From Pelovirga terrestris (GTDB lineage: Bacteria; Desulfobacterota; Desulfuromonadia; Desulfuromonadales; Geopsychrobacteraceae): a stretch of 64,000 nt of DNA. This document shows positions 9,686 to 16,283 of the stretch, one piece after another. The stretch lies in assembly GCF_014773365.1 (NCBI RefSeq), contig NZ_JACWUN010000007.1, positions 103,273 to 167,272 of the forward strand, written 5' to 3'. The notes under the pieces were generated by a model. The model saw nothing but the letters and a program-made list of their open reading frames with translations, was not told the origin of the DNA and made no database searches. The position numbers and the translations under genes are program-made. Each line of letters starts with the position of its first letter. The stretch's first letter is position 1.

Positions 9686-9700
9686 CACCACAGGCTTCCG

Positions 9701-9919
9701 ATGCCAGGAAAAACCACGAAAAAGGGACAAGACTGCTACGCTAAAGTACGCAGCTACGTCCTCAACAATCAGCCTACACTGATATTCATCACTCTGGGCA
9801 TTGGGCTTGGAGTGGGACTGCTGCTGGGGGCAAATTCTCAGCAAGATTCACCCGCCAGTCGCATTGTGCAAACGATTGTTAGCACGGTATCCCATAGTGC
9901 AACAGGATTTTTCCGTTGA
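9701..9919 (+). CDS. DUF883-like small membrane-anchored protein
   Basis: A 72-residue protein: a charged N-terminus, one glycine-rich transmembrane helix (TLIFITLGIGLGVGLLLGAN) and a conserved tail ending SATGFFR. The tail and helix closely match the protein at 13654 (IGVGLGLLLGAG ... LAYFR), so the two are paralogues of the ElaB/YqjD/DUF883 type, inner-membrane proteins tied to stress and stationary phase. An upstream TTG at 9644 is in frame but lies in the hairpin of the previous gene, so the ATG at 9701 is preferred even though its ribosome site is weak. Confidence 0.6.
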   Translation: MPGKTTKKGQDCYAKVRSYVLNNQPTLIFITLGIGLGVGLLLGANSQQDSPASRIVQTIVSTVSHSATGFFR

Positions 9920-9996
9920 TGCCAATGGACACACAAAAAAAGCGGCCCCGATCAGCGGTCAATGATTCAATCCGGATTCTATCACATACGGCGGAC

Positions 9997-10012
9997 CCGT
10001 CAGATACGACAG
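9997..10012 (+). promoter_or_regulatory. Candidate activator-binding dyad
   Basis: CCGTCA-gata-CGACAG, a near-perfect inverted repeat of the shared form CYRYCA-N4-YGRCRG, 113 bp upstream of the sigma-54-type promoter at 10110. Confidence 0.6.
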
Positions 10013-10109
10013 ATCCAAGGTGTGGATTAAATCTGTTTGGCTGGTCACCCTCTCTTAAATTAATTACGTTATCAGCACGTTGCAGACCACGAAAGGGGAT
10101 TCTACGACT

Positions 10110-10124
10110 GGCATGCGTATTGCC
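10110..10124 (+). promoter_or_regulatory. Sigma-54-type promoter of the PEP-CTERM gene
   Basis: TGGCATG-cgta-TTGC differs from the classical TGGCACG-N4-TTGC at one base and has exact GG-to-GC spacing of 12. The expected start site near 10136 gives a 57-nt leader to the ATG at 10193. Confidence 0.75.
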
Positions 10125-10192
10125 TTTAAGAAGGTCACAAATCAATCAAATGTGTTGATTGATGACTCTCACATAGCTGGATGGAGGAAAAA

Positions 10193-10774
10193 ATGAAAAA
10201 ACTGGTTCCCAAGATGTCGGCATTTTTGATGATGGCTACTTTCGGTATGTTTTTATTTGCCACAATAGTCAGTGCAGCCCCCATTGTTGGAGAAATTCAA
10301 TTTGAAGGCTCATCACAACTAACGGATGGGGCCTATAACCCTGCCCAAACTTTTGCATCCGCAGAAGGATTAAAATTTGATGATGTAACAGTAAAGTTTT
10401 CCATTGGTGATTTTGCCGGCAATAATAGCGCAACGGCAACATACGAGGATTTTATCTTTGATTCTTTTGCTGGTCCCATAACCCCCTTGTGGTCTGTAGG
10501 AAAATTCAGCTTCAACCTGGAAACCCTTGAAATTGTTACACATACTACTGACTTCTTAGGATTAAAAGGATTGGGGATGTTGTCGGCAGATGGTTTTGAC
10601 GATACAAAAGGCGCCTGGATTCTGTCATTACAAACAGTTTCCGGTTTAACAGGAATTACTTTTTCTGCCGCCTCTGCTGCTCCCGTTGCTGTTCCTGAGC
10701 CCGGCACTCTGCTCCTCCTCGGGTCGGGTATGGCCGGCTTGGCCCTGGCCCGTCGCCGCAGCGCGGGCAAGTAA
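10193..10774 (+). CDS. PEP-CTERM sorting-domain protein
   Basis: An exported 193-residue protein with a signal peptide (MSAFLMMATFGMFLFATIVS region) and a C-terminal exosortase signal: VPEPGTLLLLGSGMAGLALA followed by RRRSAGK, i.e. PEP motif, hydrophobic helix and basic tail. The middle is a beta-rich domain with no recognised function. Such proteins are cleaved at the PEP box by an exosortase and sent to the exopolysaccharide layer; no exosortase is in this window, so it must be elsewhere. An ATG at 10181 is in frame, but GGAGG lies between it and the ATG at 10193, which is therefore the likely start. A sigma-54-type promoter and upstream dyad precede it. PEP-CTERM genes elsewhere have been linked to RpoN control. 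Confidence 0.9.
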   Translation: MKKLVPKMSAFLMMATFGMFLFATIVSAAPIVGEIQFEGSSQLTDGAYNPAQTFASAEGLKFDDVTVKFSIGDFAGNNSATATYEDFIFDSFAGPITPLWSVGKFSFNLETLEIVTHTTDFLGLKGLGMLSADGFDDTKGAWILSLQTVSGLTGITFSAASAAPVAVPEPGTLLLLGSGMAGLALARRRSAGK

Positions 10775-10793
10775 CACAAAAGAATACTATCAT

Positions 10794-10935
10794 TATCTGT
10801 TCAGCACCGGATCGGGGTTCCCATGGCAAGGGACGCTTTTCGTCATCCCTGACCGCTTGTTGTCGCCGTTCATGGCGACCACCACCCGGACCACAGAAAT
10901 CCCGACCCGGCGCAAGGACAGTGGTGAATAGGTAC
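10794..10935 (+). repeat. Palindromic intergenic repeat, copy 2 of 4
   Basis: Starts TATCTGTTCAGCACCGGATC and ends near CAGTGGTGAATAGGTAC, with the core GGGACGCTTTTCGTCATCC. It is the reverse orientation of copy 1. The right half has diverged (CGGACCACAGAAATCCCGAC replaces the expected complement), so the long hairpin is partly lost. Confidence 0.8.
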
Positions 10936-10947
10936 TATTATCAAATT

Positions 10948-10983
10948 AAAAGGCCTGGCATCTTCATTGGTGTCGGGCCTTTT
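10948..10983 (+). terminator. Rho-independent terminator
   Basis: AAAAGGCC (10948-10955) pairs with GGCCTTTT (10976-10983), followed by further A/T. It lies beyond the repeat and would end PEP-CTERM transcription. Confidence 0.75.
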
Positions 10984-11069
10984 AAATGTTCGCCTAAAAG
11001 CCTGTCGGACTAACCTTGCGTCCCCTTAGCAGCCCAAGCATAAATCTCTTCAATGAGTGGCAACCCGTG

Positions 11070-11085
11070 CCATCATATTTGGCGG
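11070..11085 (+). promoter_or_regulatory. Candidate activator-binding dyad
   Basis: CCATCA-tatt-TGGCGG fits the shared form CYRYCA-N4-YGRCRG and lies 130 bp upstream of the promoter at 11200. An extra TGACGG half-site is at 11111-11116. Confidence 0.5.
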
Positions 11086-11199
11086 TTATGTCAAATTCGA
11101 TGGATGCTGCTGACGGAACGACCCCTCCCCTTCCTAGCTGAATTTTATTTTTCATAGTTAAATCAAGATATTGCCCGTTTCCTGCTCGAGGGTTTCCGA

Positions 11200-11214
11200 C
11201 GGCATGGTTGTTGC
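11200..11214 (+). promoter_or_regulatory. Sigma-54-type promoter of the CsbD-BON unit
   Basis: CGGCATG-gttg-TTGC with exact -24/-12 spacing. The predicted start near 11226 leaves a 50-nt leader to the CsbD gene. The first base of the -24 box is C rather than T. Confidence 0.65.
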
Positions 11215-11275
11215 GCTACTACCTCATAGCAGGCTGTCTGCGTAAACAACCAACCATGGTGAAAAGGAAACGACG

Positions 11276-11455
11276 ATGAAATCCGGCAACAGAGATAAGG
11301 CCGAAGGAAAGCTGCACGAAATCAAAGGCAAAGTAAAAGAGCAAACCGGTAAACTCACTGGCAGTCCCAAGCTAAAAAGAGAAGGAACCGACGAGCAAAT
11401 CGCCGGCAAAGTTCAGGGCGATGTCGGTGACATCAAAAAAGCTCTGGGAAAGTAA
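11276..11455 (+). CDS. CsbD family stress protein
   Basis: A 59-residue acidic/basic helical protein starting MKSGNRDKAEGKLHEIKGKV, with TGKLTGSPKLKREGTDEQIA and ending VGDIKKALGK. It matches the CsbD family, small soluble four-helix stress proteins of unknown biochemical role, induced by general stress in other bacteria. A second CsbD gene at 32389 starts with the same MKSGNRD. The ribosome site AAAGGAAA precedes the ATG. It is the first gene after a sigma-54-type promoter and 33 bp ahead of the BON-domain gene, so the two probably share a message. Confidence 0.9.
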   Translation: MKSGNRDKAEGKLHEIKGKVKEQTGKLTGSPKLKREGTDEQIAGKVQGDVGDIKKALGK

Positions 11456-11488
11456 CAATAACCGCTACAAGCGAAAAGGACATGAAAA

Positions 11489-12316
11489 ATGAAAGTATCA
11501 ACGACAAAGACGTTATTTCTTATCACTGCTGTAATGGGTTTTATGGTGTTCATTAGCCCGGCCTTCGCAGCAACAACAGATAGCACCATAGAGGAGGCAG
11601 TAAAAAATTCCTATACCTTCAAAACCTACCTCAAGGACGATGATGTCAGGATTCAGGCCAAAGAGGGGGTTGTCACTCTTACCGGAACAGTCGCTGACGA
11701 ATCCAGCAAAAACCTTGCGGGGAATACGGTGACAAACCTCCCCGATGTCAAGGGCGTAGACAATAAATTGGAGTATAAGGGGGAATCGAGCCCGGATCTC
11801 TGGCTCAAAACAAAGGTAAAAAGCACACTGCTGTTTCATCGCAACGTCAGCGCAACCACTACTGTTGACGTCAAGAATGGCATCGTCACCCTGCGTGGGG
11901 AAGCAGACAATCAGGCGCAAAAAGAATTAACCGGTGAATACGCCATGGATATTGAAGGTGTCAAATCCGTCAACAACAAAATGACCGTAACCCCACTTAC
12001 CAAAGAATCGCAAGCAACACGAGACGCCGCACTAAGTGACAGATCGGCAGACGCCAAAAAGACAGACGCCAGATCGATGGGCGACACCATAGACGACGCC
12101 TCCATTTCCGCCCTGGTCAATGCGACCCTGTTCAGCCACCGCTCGACCAGTGCGATTAAAACCACCGTCAAGACCACCGATGGTGTGGTGACCTTGAGTG
12201 GCATTGCCGGCAATGACGCCGAAAAATCTCTGGCCGGCAAACTGGCAAGTGACGTTAAGGGCGTCAAATCCGTCGACAACCAGATGACGGTGAGCGGCAA
12301 AATAACGTCAAAGTAA
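11489..12316 (+). CDS. Periplasmic protein with three BON domains
   Basis: A 275-residue OsmY-like protein. A signal peptide (TLFLITAVMGFMVFISPAFA) is followed by three BON repeats, at about residues 32-95, 103-165 and 200-270. Each has the pattern of a V-x-V strand, GVVTLxGxVxxxxxKxLAG and a GVKSVDNxMTV strand. BON domains are thought to bind phospholipid membranes. OsmY-type proteins are periplasmic and osmotically or stationary-phase induced; a membrane-protective role here is inferred. It follows csbD closely. The linker between repeats two and three is rich in Asp, Lys and Ala. Confidence 0.9.
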   Translation: MKVSTTKTLFLITAVMGFMVFISPAFAATTDSTIEEAVKNSYTFKTYLKDDDVRIQAKEGVVTLTGTVADESSKNLAGNTVTNLPDVKGVDNKLEYKGESSPDLWLKTKVKSTLLFHRNVSATTTVDVKNGIVTLRGEADNQAQKELTGEYAMDIEGVKSVNNKMTVTPLTKESQATRDAALSDRSADAKKTDARSMGDTIDDASISALVNATLFSHRSTSAIKTTVKTTDGVVTLSGIAGNDAEKSLAGKLASDVKGVKSVDNQMTVSGKITSK

Positions 12317-12334
12317 TTCCTTGAATATTGAACC

Positions 12335-12378
12335 GACAGCGTTGCCGGCAAGCGCCTGCAACGCTGTCTTAAGTTTTT
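12335..12378 (+). terminator. Terminator or attenuator between BON and the yqjD-like gene
   Basis: GACAGCGTTGC (12335-12345) and GCAACGCTGTC (12358-12368) form a perfect 11-bp stem followed by TTAAGTTTTT. It ends only 12 bases before the next start codon, so read-through could link the two units. Confidence 0.75.
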
Positions 12379-12390
12379 ATGAGGTGGATC

Positions 12391-12744
12391 ATGAGTAGTG
12401 ATTATTCTGCTACCAAAGATACTGAAGACACGGCGCCAAAAGATTCCTGTCCGGACAAGCCCTGCGGCTGCGAGGGACTAAAACAATCTGTCGCCGATAG
12501 TTTGTGTCAGGCAGCAACTGCGCTGGAACAAACCGCATCAACGCATGACGGAGGATCTGGTCTTGCTGAGGTTGAACAACATGCAGCCCGGTGGCTGCAT
12601 CATTCTGCCGACTATGTTCGACAATTCAGCTATGAGCATGAAGAAGCCAACCTGCGCAAACATATCAGCCACAATCCGGGGCGCAGTATGGTGATCGCAG
12701 GGGCCGCGGGACTGGTTCTCGGGATACTGTTACGCAAAATCTAA
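12391..12744 (+). CDS. YqjD/ElaB-like membrane-anchored protein
   Basis: A 117-residue protein with a hydrophilic helical body (a Cys-rich patch CPDKPCGCEGLKQ near residue 30, then a long amphipathic region). It ends in a C-terminal glycine-rich membrane helix NPGRSMVIAGAAGLVLGILL-RKI. This layout and the two following genes mirror E. coli yqjD-yqjE-yqjK, where YqjD is an inner-membrane protein that associates with ribosomes in stationary phase. The ATG at 12391 with GAGG upstream is preferred to the in-frame ATG at 12379, which overlaps that ribosome site. Function in this organism is inferred from layout only. Confidence 0.65.
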   Translation: MSSDYSATKDTEDTAPKDSCPDKPCGCEGLKQSVADSLCQAATALEQTASTHDGGSGLAEVEQHAARWLHHSADYVRQFSYEHEEANLRKHISHNPGRSMVIAGAAGLVLGILLRKI

Positions 12745-12759
12745 TACGCGGTTTTTAAA

Positions 12760-13101
12760 ATGGATAAGAACAAAGAAGACCGGGAACCGATCCTGCCACG
12801 GGCATCCTTCGGGGAGCTGCTTGGTCAGTTGGTCAACAACGCCGTGGCGGTATTGCGCGACGAAATTGCGCTGGTCATCCAGAATAGCAGAGAAAAAGCA
12901 GGAGCCGTTCGCCGGGCCTTGCTGTTGCTGGCACTGGGAACCATCATCAGCTTCGCCGCCTTCCTGTGTCTTTGCGCTGCACTCATTGTGGCGCTCACGT
13001 CCTTCATATCGCTGCAGTTGGCGGCACTGACGGTCGCAACGGTCCTTGCCCTGGGGGGTGTTTTAATCAGCTTCGTCGGCTATCGACTACTGAAGATATA
13101 G
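12760..13101 (+). CDS. YqjE-like membrane protein (phage-holin-III fold family)
   Basis: A 113-residue protein: a cytoplasmic N-terminus with PRASFGELLGQLVNNAVAVL and an amphipathic helix, then two transmembrane helices (about residues 48-75 and 80-105). This fits the YqjE / holin-superfamily-III (PF07332-type) profile seen in stress operons rather than a phage holin; there are no phage genes nearby. It begins 15 bases after the yqjD-like stop and is part of the three-gene run 12391-13600. Ribosome site weak, suggesting translational coupling. Confidence 0.7.
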   Translation: MDKNKEDREPILPRASFGELLGQLVNNAVAVLRDEIALVIQNSREKAGAVRRALLLLALGTIISFAAFLCLCAALIVALTSFISLQLAALTVATVLALGGVLISFVGYRLLKI

Positions 13102-13132
13102 ACAACAAAAAGTCCGGAGAGGATATGCCATC

Positions 13133-13600
13133 ATGGAATACGCGCTTGAAAACACCAGTGAGTCAGTAACAACCGGGCGTAGCAGCGAAGAAATAAAGCA
13201 GGATCTTGCCGCGAAAGAAGAAAATTTTTCCCGCACCGTCGAGCAGCTGGGTGAACGCATCGAAGAGAAGCTGGATTGGCGTGGCCAGGTGAAGAAAACT
13301 CCTTTCTGGGCGGTGGGAATGGCTACCGGTCTGGGATTTTTTGCCGCCGGAATAGTGCTGCCTCGCGCCACGCCCATGGAACGCTTCCGGAAGTCCCTCA
13401 ATTCATCAGTACGCGGTGCCCTGTACGGCCTTGCCGGACCGGGTCTGCTCAAAGTCACGCTGCTGGGTATCGCCGCACAAGCAGCTACTCATTGGCTCAA
13501 CAATGTTCCAGCGGACGTCGCAGCTGCCGACAGTGACAGGGAACAGCCGTCAGGCCCACAGCCCGCGGGCACCGCCGCAGCGACAGATCGGGACGGGTAG
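13133..13600 (+). CDS. DUF3618-like membrane protein
   Basis: A 155-residue protein. The N-terminal helix SSEEIKQDLAAKEENFSRTV and QLGERIEEKLDWRGQVKKTP resemble DUF3618 proteins (I-x-x-D-L ... V-x-x-L-x-x-R). A transmembrane helix with glycine spacing follows (FWAVGMATGLGFFAAGIVLP), then a second hydrophobic stretch LLKVTLLGIAAQAATHWL and a polar, proline-rich tail. It occupies the place of yqjK in the yqjDEK-like trio. GGAGAGGA precedes the start. No enzymatic motif is visible, and the family call is tentative. Confidence 0.6.
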   Translation: MEYALENTSESVTTGRSSEEIKQDLAAKEENFSRTVEQLGERIEEKLDWRGQVKKTPFWAVGMATGLGFFAAGIVLPRATPMERFRKSLNSSVRGALYGLAGPGLLKVTLLGIAAQAATHWLNNVPADVAAADSDREQPSGPQPAGTAAATDRDG

Positions 13601-13653
13601 CGTCTCAAAGGGAATTGGCACCACTCATCATTGCTCAAGCAAAAGGAGACACT

Positions 13654-13968
13654 ATGCAAAGCAAAAACAACCAAGCCGGCAGCACAGCTGAAAACCGCTG
13701 GGAACAGGGCGCTGATGCCTACGGACAAGCCGAACAGGTAATCGGCGACGCTTATGACAAAACGACCGGAAAGGTCAGCGAAATCTACGAGAAGACCAGA
13801 AGCTATAGTGACAAAAATCCGGGCAAATCGCTATTGATCGCCTTAGGCATCGGCGTCGGGCTGGGTCTGTTGTTAGGCGCCGGTTCTCATCATCGTTCGC
13901 GCACCAACAGGATTGCCGAACCGGTAGTTAATGCCCTCTCCGACGTGGCCCTGGCATATTTCCGTTGA
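13654..13968 (+). CDS. DUF883-like membrane-anchored protein
   Basis: A 104-residue protein with a polar N-terminus containing repeated Y-aromatic heptads (AYGQAEQVIGDAYDKTTGKV), the NPGKSLLIALGIGVGLGLLL membrane helix and a tail ending DVALAYFR. Helix and tail match the small protein at 9701, so the two are paralogues; the NPG-x-S motif is also shared with the yqjD-like protein at 12391. The ATG at 13654 has AAAGGAGA upstream; the 13 extra codons from 13615 lack a ribosome site. It probably belongs to the same stress operon as the preceding three genes. Confidence 0.75.
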   Translation: MQSKNNQAGSTAENRWEQGADAYGQAEQVIGDAYDKTTGKVSEIYEKTRSYSDKNPGKSLLIALGIGVGLGLLLGAGSHHRSRTNRIAEPVVNALSDVALAYFR

Positions 13969-14022
13969 GACAAACAGCAAAACAGGAACGATGACAGGCT
14001 ACACCACCACAAGGAGAGCTTG

Positions 14023-14253
14023 ATGATGACCCTCTATCCTATCCAACTACTGTTGGCCGCATGCCTGATGTCACTACTGGTGCCTGCTGTAACCTTTGCC
14101 GCGCTGCCTGTCGACAATTTAACCGTCACTTTCGCCAACGGTTATGGCTTCGCTGGGGTACCGCTGCCCGATCCGGTCACCTTTTTGCTCTTTGTGACCG
14201 GGATCCTTGTCCTTTTACTAGTGAAGCGCCAACCGAAAAACACCGAGATTTGA
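14023..14253 (+). CDS. Tiny exported protein with a PEP-CTERM-like tail
   Basis: About 76 residues. A signal peptide (LLLAACLMSLLVPAVTFAAL) leads to a 20-residue mature segment, then PLPDPVTFLLFVTGILVLLL followed by VKRQPKNTEI. The proline motif, hydrophobic helix and basic end imitate a PEP-CTERM signal, but the box is PLPDP rather than PEP, so processing is uncertain. An alternative reading is a simple two-helix membrane peptide. AAGGAGA lies just ahead of tandem ATG codons at 14023 and 14026 (a TTG at 14020 is also in frame). Confidence 0.55.
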   Translation: MMTLYPIQLLLAACLMSLLVPAVTFAALPVDNLTVTFANGYGFAGVPLPDPVTFLLFVTGILVLLLVKRQPKNTEI

Positions 14254-14318
14254 GCCTCTTGATCATTTAACCGTGTCTTTTCGAAAACCCGGACGGAGAC
14301 ACCACATAAGGAGCCCAT

Positions 14319-15029
14319 ATGCTGAAGAATGCTGAACATCTTATCGGCTACACCCTGGAAAGCTGCGACGGAGAGATTGGTCAGGTCAAGGGGTTTCACT
14401 GCGACGATCAGCACTGGACGGTTCGCTACCTGGTTGCCGACATGGGCCACTGGTTCAGGGATCGGCAGATCCTCATCCCCCCCAGCGCGATCACCGGGGT
14501 GAATTTGAACATGCAAACCATCGACATCAATCTGACCAAACAGCAGATCGATGACATTCCCGCCCTGGTCCACGGCGAGACGGAGGCACGACAACTCCAG
14601 GATCCTCGTGATCCCCACCGCTGCAGTTCTCACAACCTGATCAGTAGCCATGTCCAGGGAACGGATGGAGACATTGGTCATATCGACGATTTTCTCATCG
14701 ATCTCGACACCTGGGCGATCCGATATTTCATCATTGACACGCGCAAATGGTGGCTGGCGAAGAAGGTGATGTTGTCGTCTCTGTGGATCGAGCGGGTTAA
14801 TTGGCTGGAGGCAAAAGTCTACGTCAATCTGGCCCGTGAAACCATGAAACATACGTCGCCATACACCGTTCTGGACCCCCTCAACTGCAGGCATGAGTCT
14901 CATCGGCAGCGGCGGCGGGAGGACTGGATCAAGGCCATGTCACATATTCTCGGCAAGAGTGACAACCGGGAATTATTAAAAACTCAACAAAATGATCACT
15001 GGCTAAGTGGGACGACGAACCAACAGTAA
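14319..15029 (+). CDS. Protein with two PRC-barrel domains
   Basis: A 236-residue soluble protein with two PRC-barrel repeats: IGYTLESCDGEIGQVKGFHC (residues ~5-85) and HVQGTDGDIGHIDDFLIDLD (~105-185). Each has the WTVRYLVADMG or WAIRYFIIDTR strand and a later I-x-x-V-N strand. PRC-barrel proteins of this double type are common in stress islands and are thought to act as adaptor or RNA/protein-binding modules; substrate unknown. AAGGAG is seven bases upstream of the ATG. It is followed 12 bp later by the AI-2E-family permease, suggesting one message. Confidence 0.85.
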   Translation: MLKNAEHLIGYTLESCDGEIGQVKGFHCDDQHWTVRYLVADMGHWFRDRQILIPPSAITGVNLNMQTIDINLTKQQIDDIPALVHGETEARQLQDPRDPHRCSSHNLISSHVQGTDGDIGHIDDFLIDLDTWAIRYFIIDTRKWWLAKKVMLSSLWIERVNWLEAKVYVNLARETMKHTSPYTVLDPLNCRHESHRQRRREDWIKAMSHILGKSDNRELLKTQQNDHWLSGTTNQQ

Positions 15030-15041
15030 ACGAAATACACC

Positions 15042-16259
15042 ATGACCAACAACCCCAGGGCAGAGGCAACACCACCTTCATTCACTTTTTTAGTGTTTCT
15101 GGGCGCGTCGTTGTTTGTTTTTATCCAGTCATTTCGTTTGCTATCTCCCATTCTGCTGTCATTTCTGCTGGTAATGCTCATCGCTATGGCGGCCAATCCG
15201 ATCATGTCACGGATGCGTCGGTTACCGGGTGGACGTAGAAGTGCAACGGGGCTGATGGTGGGCCTGCTGGTAATGGTTGTCGCCTTGACTGGCTGGGCTT
15301 TCTTCGGACCGATGAAGGACTCGATGACCAGGCTCTCGGAGCAGTTGCCCTCCTACTGGGAACGCCTGCAAAAGCCCCTGATAAAAATGGAACAGAAGGC
15401 AGAGCTCTCCGAGAAAAGACTCCAGGCCGAAGTCACCACGGAAATTTCCCAGACAGCGTCAAATCAGGGCAACTTCAAAACCGTGCAACAGATTGAGCAA
15501 GTCGCAGAACCTGAAGAGAAAGAAGCGAAAGAGGAAAAAAAAGAGACAGGATCAATTCGTTCCAGTTTGAGCGATATATTCCTTGGAGTAGCCGGCCGCT
15601 TCGCCAGGGTGGCGTTCAACGGGGCCCAGATCCTGGTCGTTCTGGTGACGGTCTTCTTTGGTACAACCTTTACCCTGATGAATCCACGGCCGATTTTTCG
15701 GGCGATGTTCACCCTGATGCCTGAGCACACGCATGAACAAACCCTGATCATCGTGCAACGGGTCGGCACCTTTATGCCGCGCTGGGCCGGAGCAACGCTG
15801 TTGGGGATGCTGACGGTTGGCCTGCTGGTTTTTCTGCTCATGTGGCCGATTTTTGGTTTGATGGACGCACTGGTTCTTGGCCTGATCGCCTTTCTTCTGG
15901 CAGCGATCCCATTTCTGGGGCCGATCCTCAGCGCTGTTCCGGCAGTCCTTCTCGCCCTCGGTCAGGGAGGCATGACCCCGCTGTGGGTCGTGCTGGCCTA
16001 TATTGCGGTTCAGGCGGTGGAAGGTAACGTGATCACTCCATTCATTATGGCTCGAGGCATGAAAATTCATCCGTTGGCAGTGATCTTTTCCATGCTTTTG
16101 TGCGTTGCCGCCTTCGGTGTCCTGGGTGTCCTGGTTGCAGCACCACTGGTTGCCATCGTGAATATCTGCCATCAGGAACTTTACCGAAAGCGTTATCTGC
16201 CTTCGGCGACCGACACTGACCTGGATACGCTGGCAAAAAAAGCCTTGTTCGAAAACTAA
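15042..16259 (+). CDS. AI-2E family (PerM/YdiK-type) permease
   Basis: A 405-residue polytopic inner-membrane protein. Two N-terminal helix pairs (about residues 12-50 and 68-90) precede a charged cytoplasmic/periplasmic coil (~110-180, with an EEKEAKEEKKE run). A C-terminal bundle then carries the family motifs LLGMLTVGLLVFLLMWPIFG, AAIPFLGPILSAVPAVLLAL and VEGNVITPFIMARGMKIHPL. Members have been proposed to export autoinducer-2 or to act as Na+/H+ antiporters; substrate cannot be told from sequence. It lies between the PRC-barrel gene and the cyclic glucan synthase, in keeping with osmotic stress. Confidence 0.88.
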   Translation: MTNNPRAEATPPSFTFLVFLGASLFVFIQSFRLLSPILLSFLLVMLIAMAANPIMSRMRRLPGGRRSATGLMVGLLVMVVALTGWAFFGPMKDSMTRLSEQLPSYWERLQKPLIKMEQKAELSEKRLQAEVTTEISQTASNQGNFKTVQQIEQVAEPEEKEAKEEKKETGSIRSSLSDIFLGVAGRFARVAFNGAQILVVLVTVFFGTTFTLMNPRPIFRAMFTLMPEHTHEQTLIIVQRVGTFMPRWAGATLLGMLTVGLLVFLLMWPIFGLMDALVLGLIAFLLAAIPFLGPILSAVPAVLLALGQGGMTPLWVVLAYIAVQAVEGNVITPFIMARGMKIHPLAVIFSMLLCVAAFGVLGVLVAAPLVAIVNICHQELYRKRYLPSATDTDLDTLAKKALFEN

Positions 16260-16283
16260 CTCAACCTTCCGGCCTGATGCCTG

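Noticed and set aside
12760..13101. Phage holin marking a prophage
   Set aside because: No phage genes nearby; topology and neighbours fit the YqjE stress family.
13616..13635. TTGGCACC...TTGC before the DUF883-like gene
   Set aside because: Spacing between GG and GC is 16, far from the required 12.
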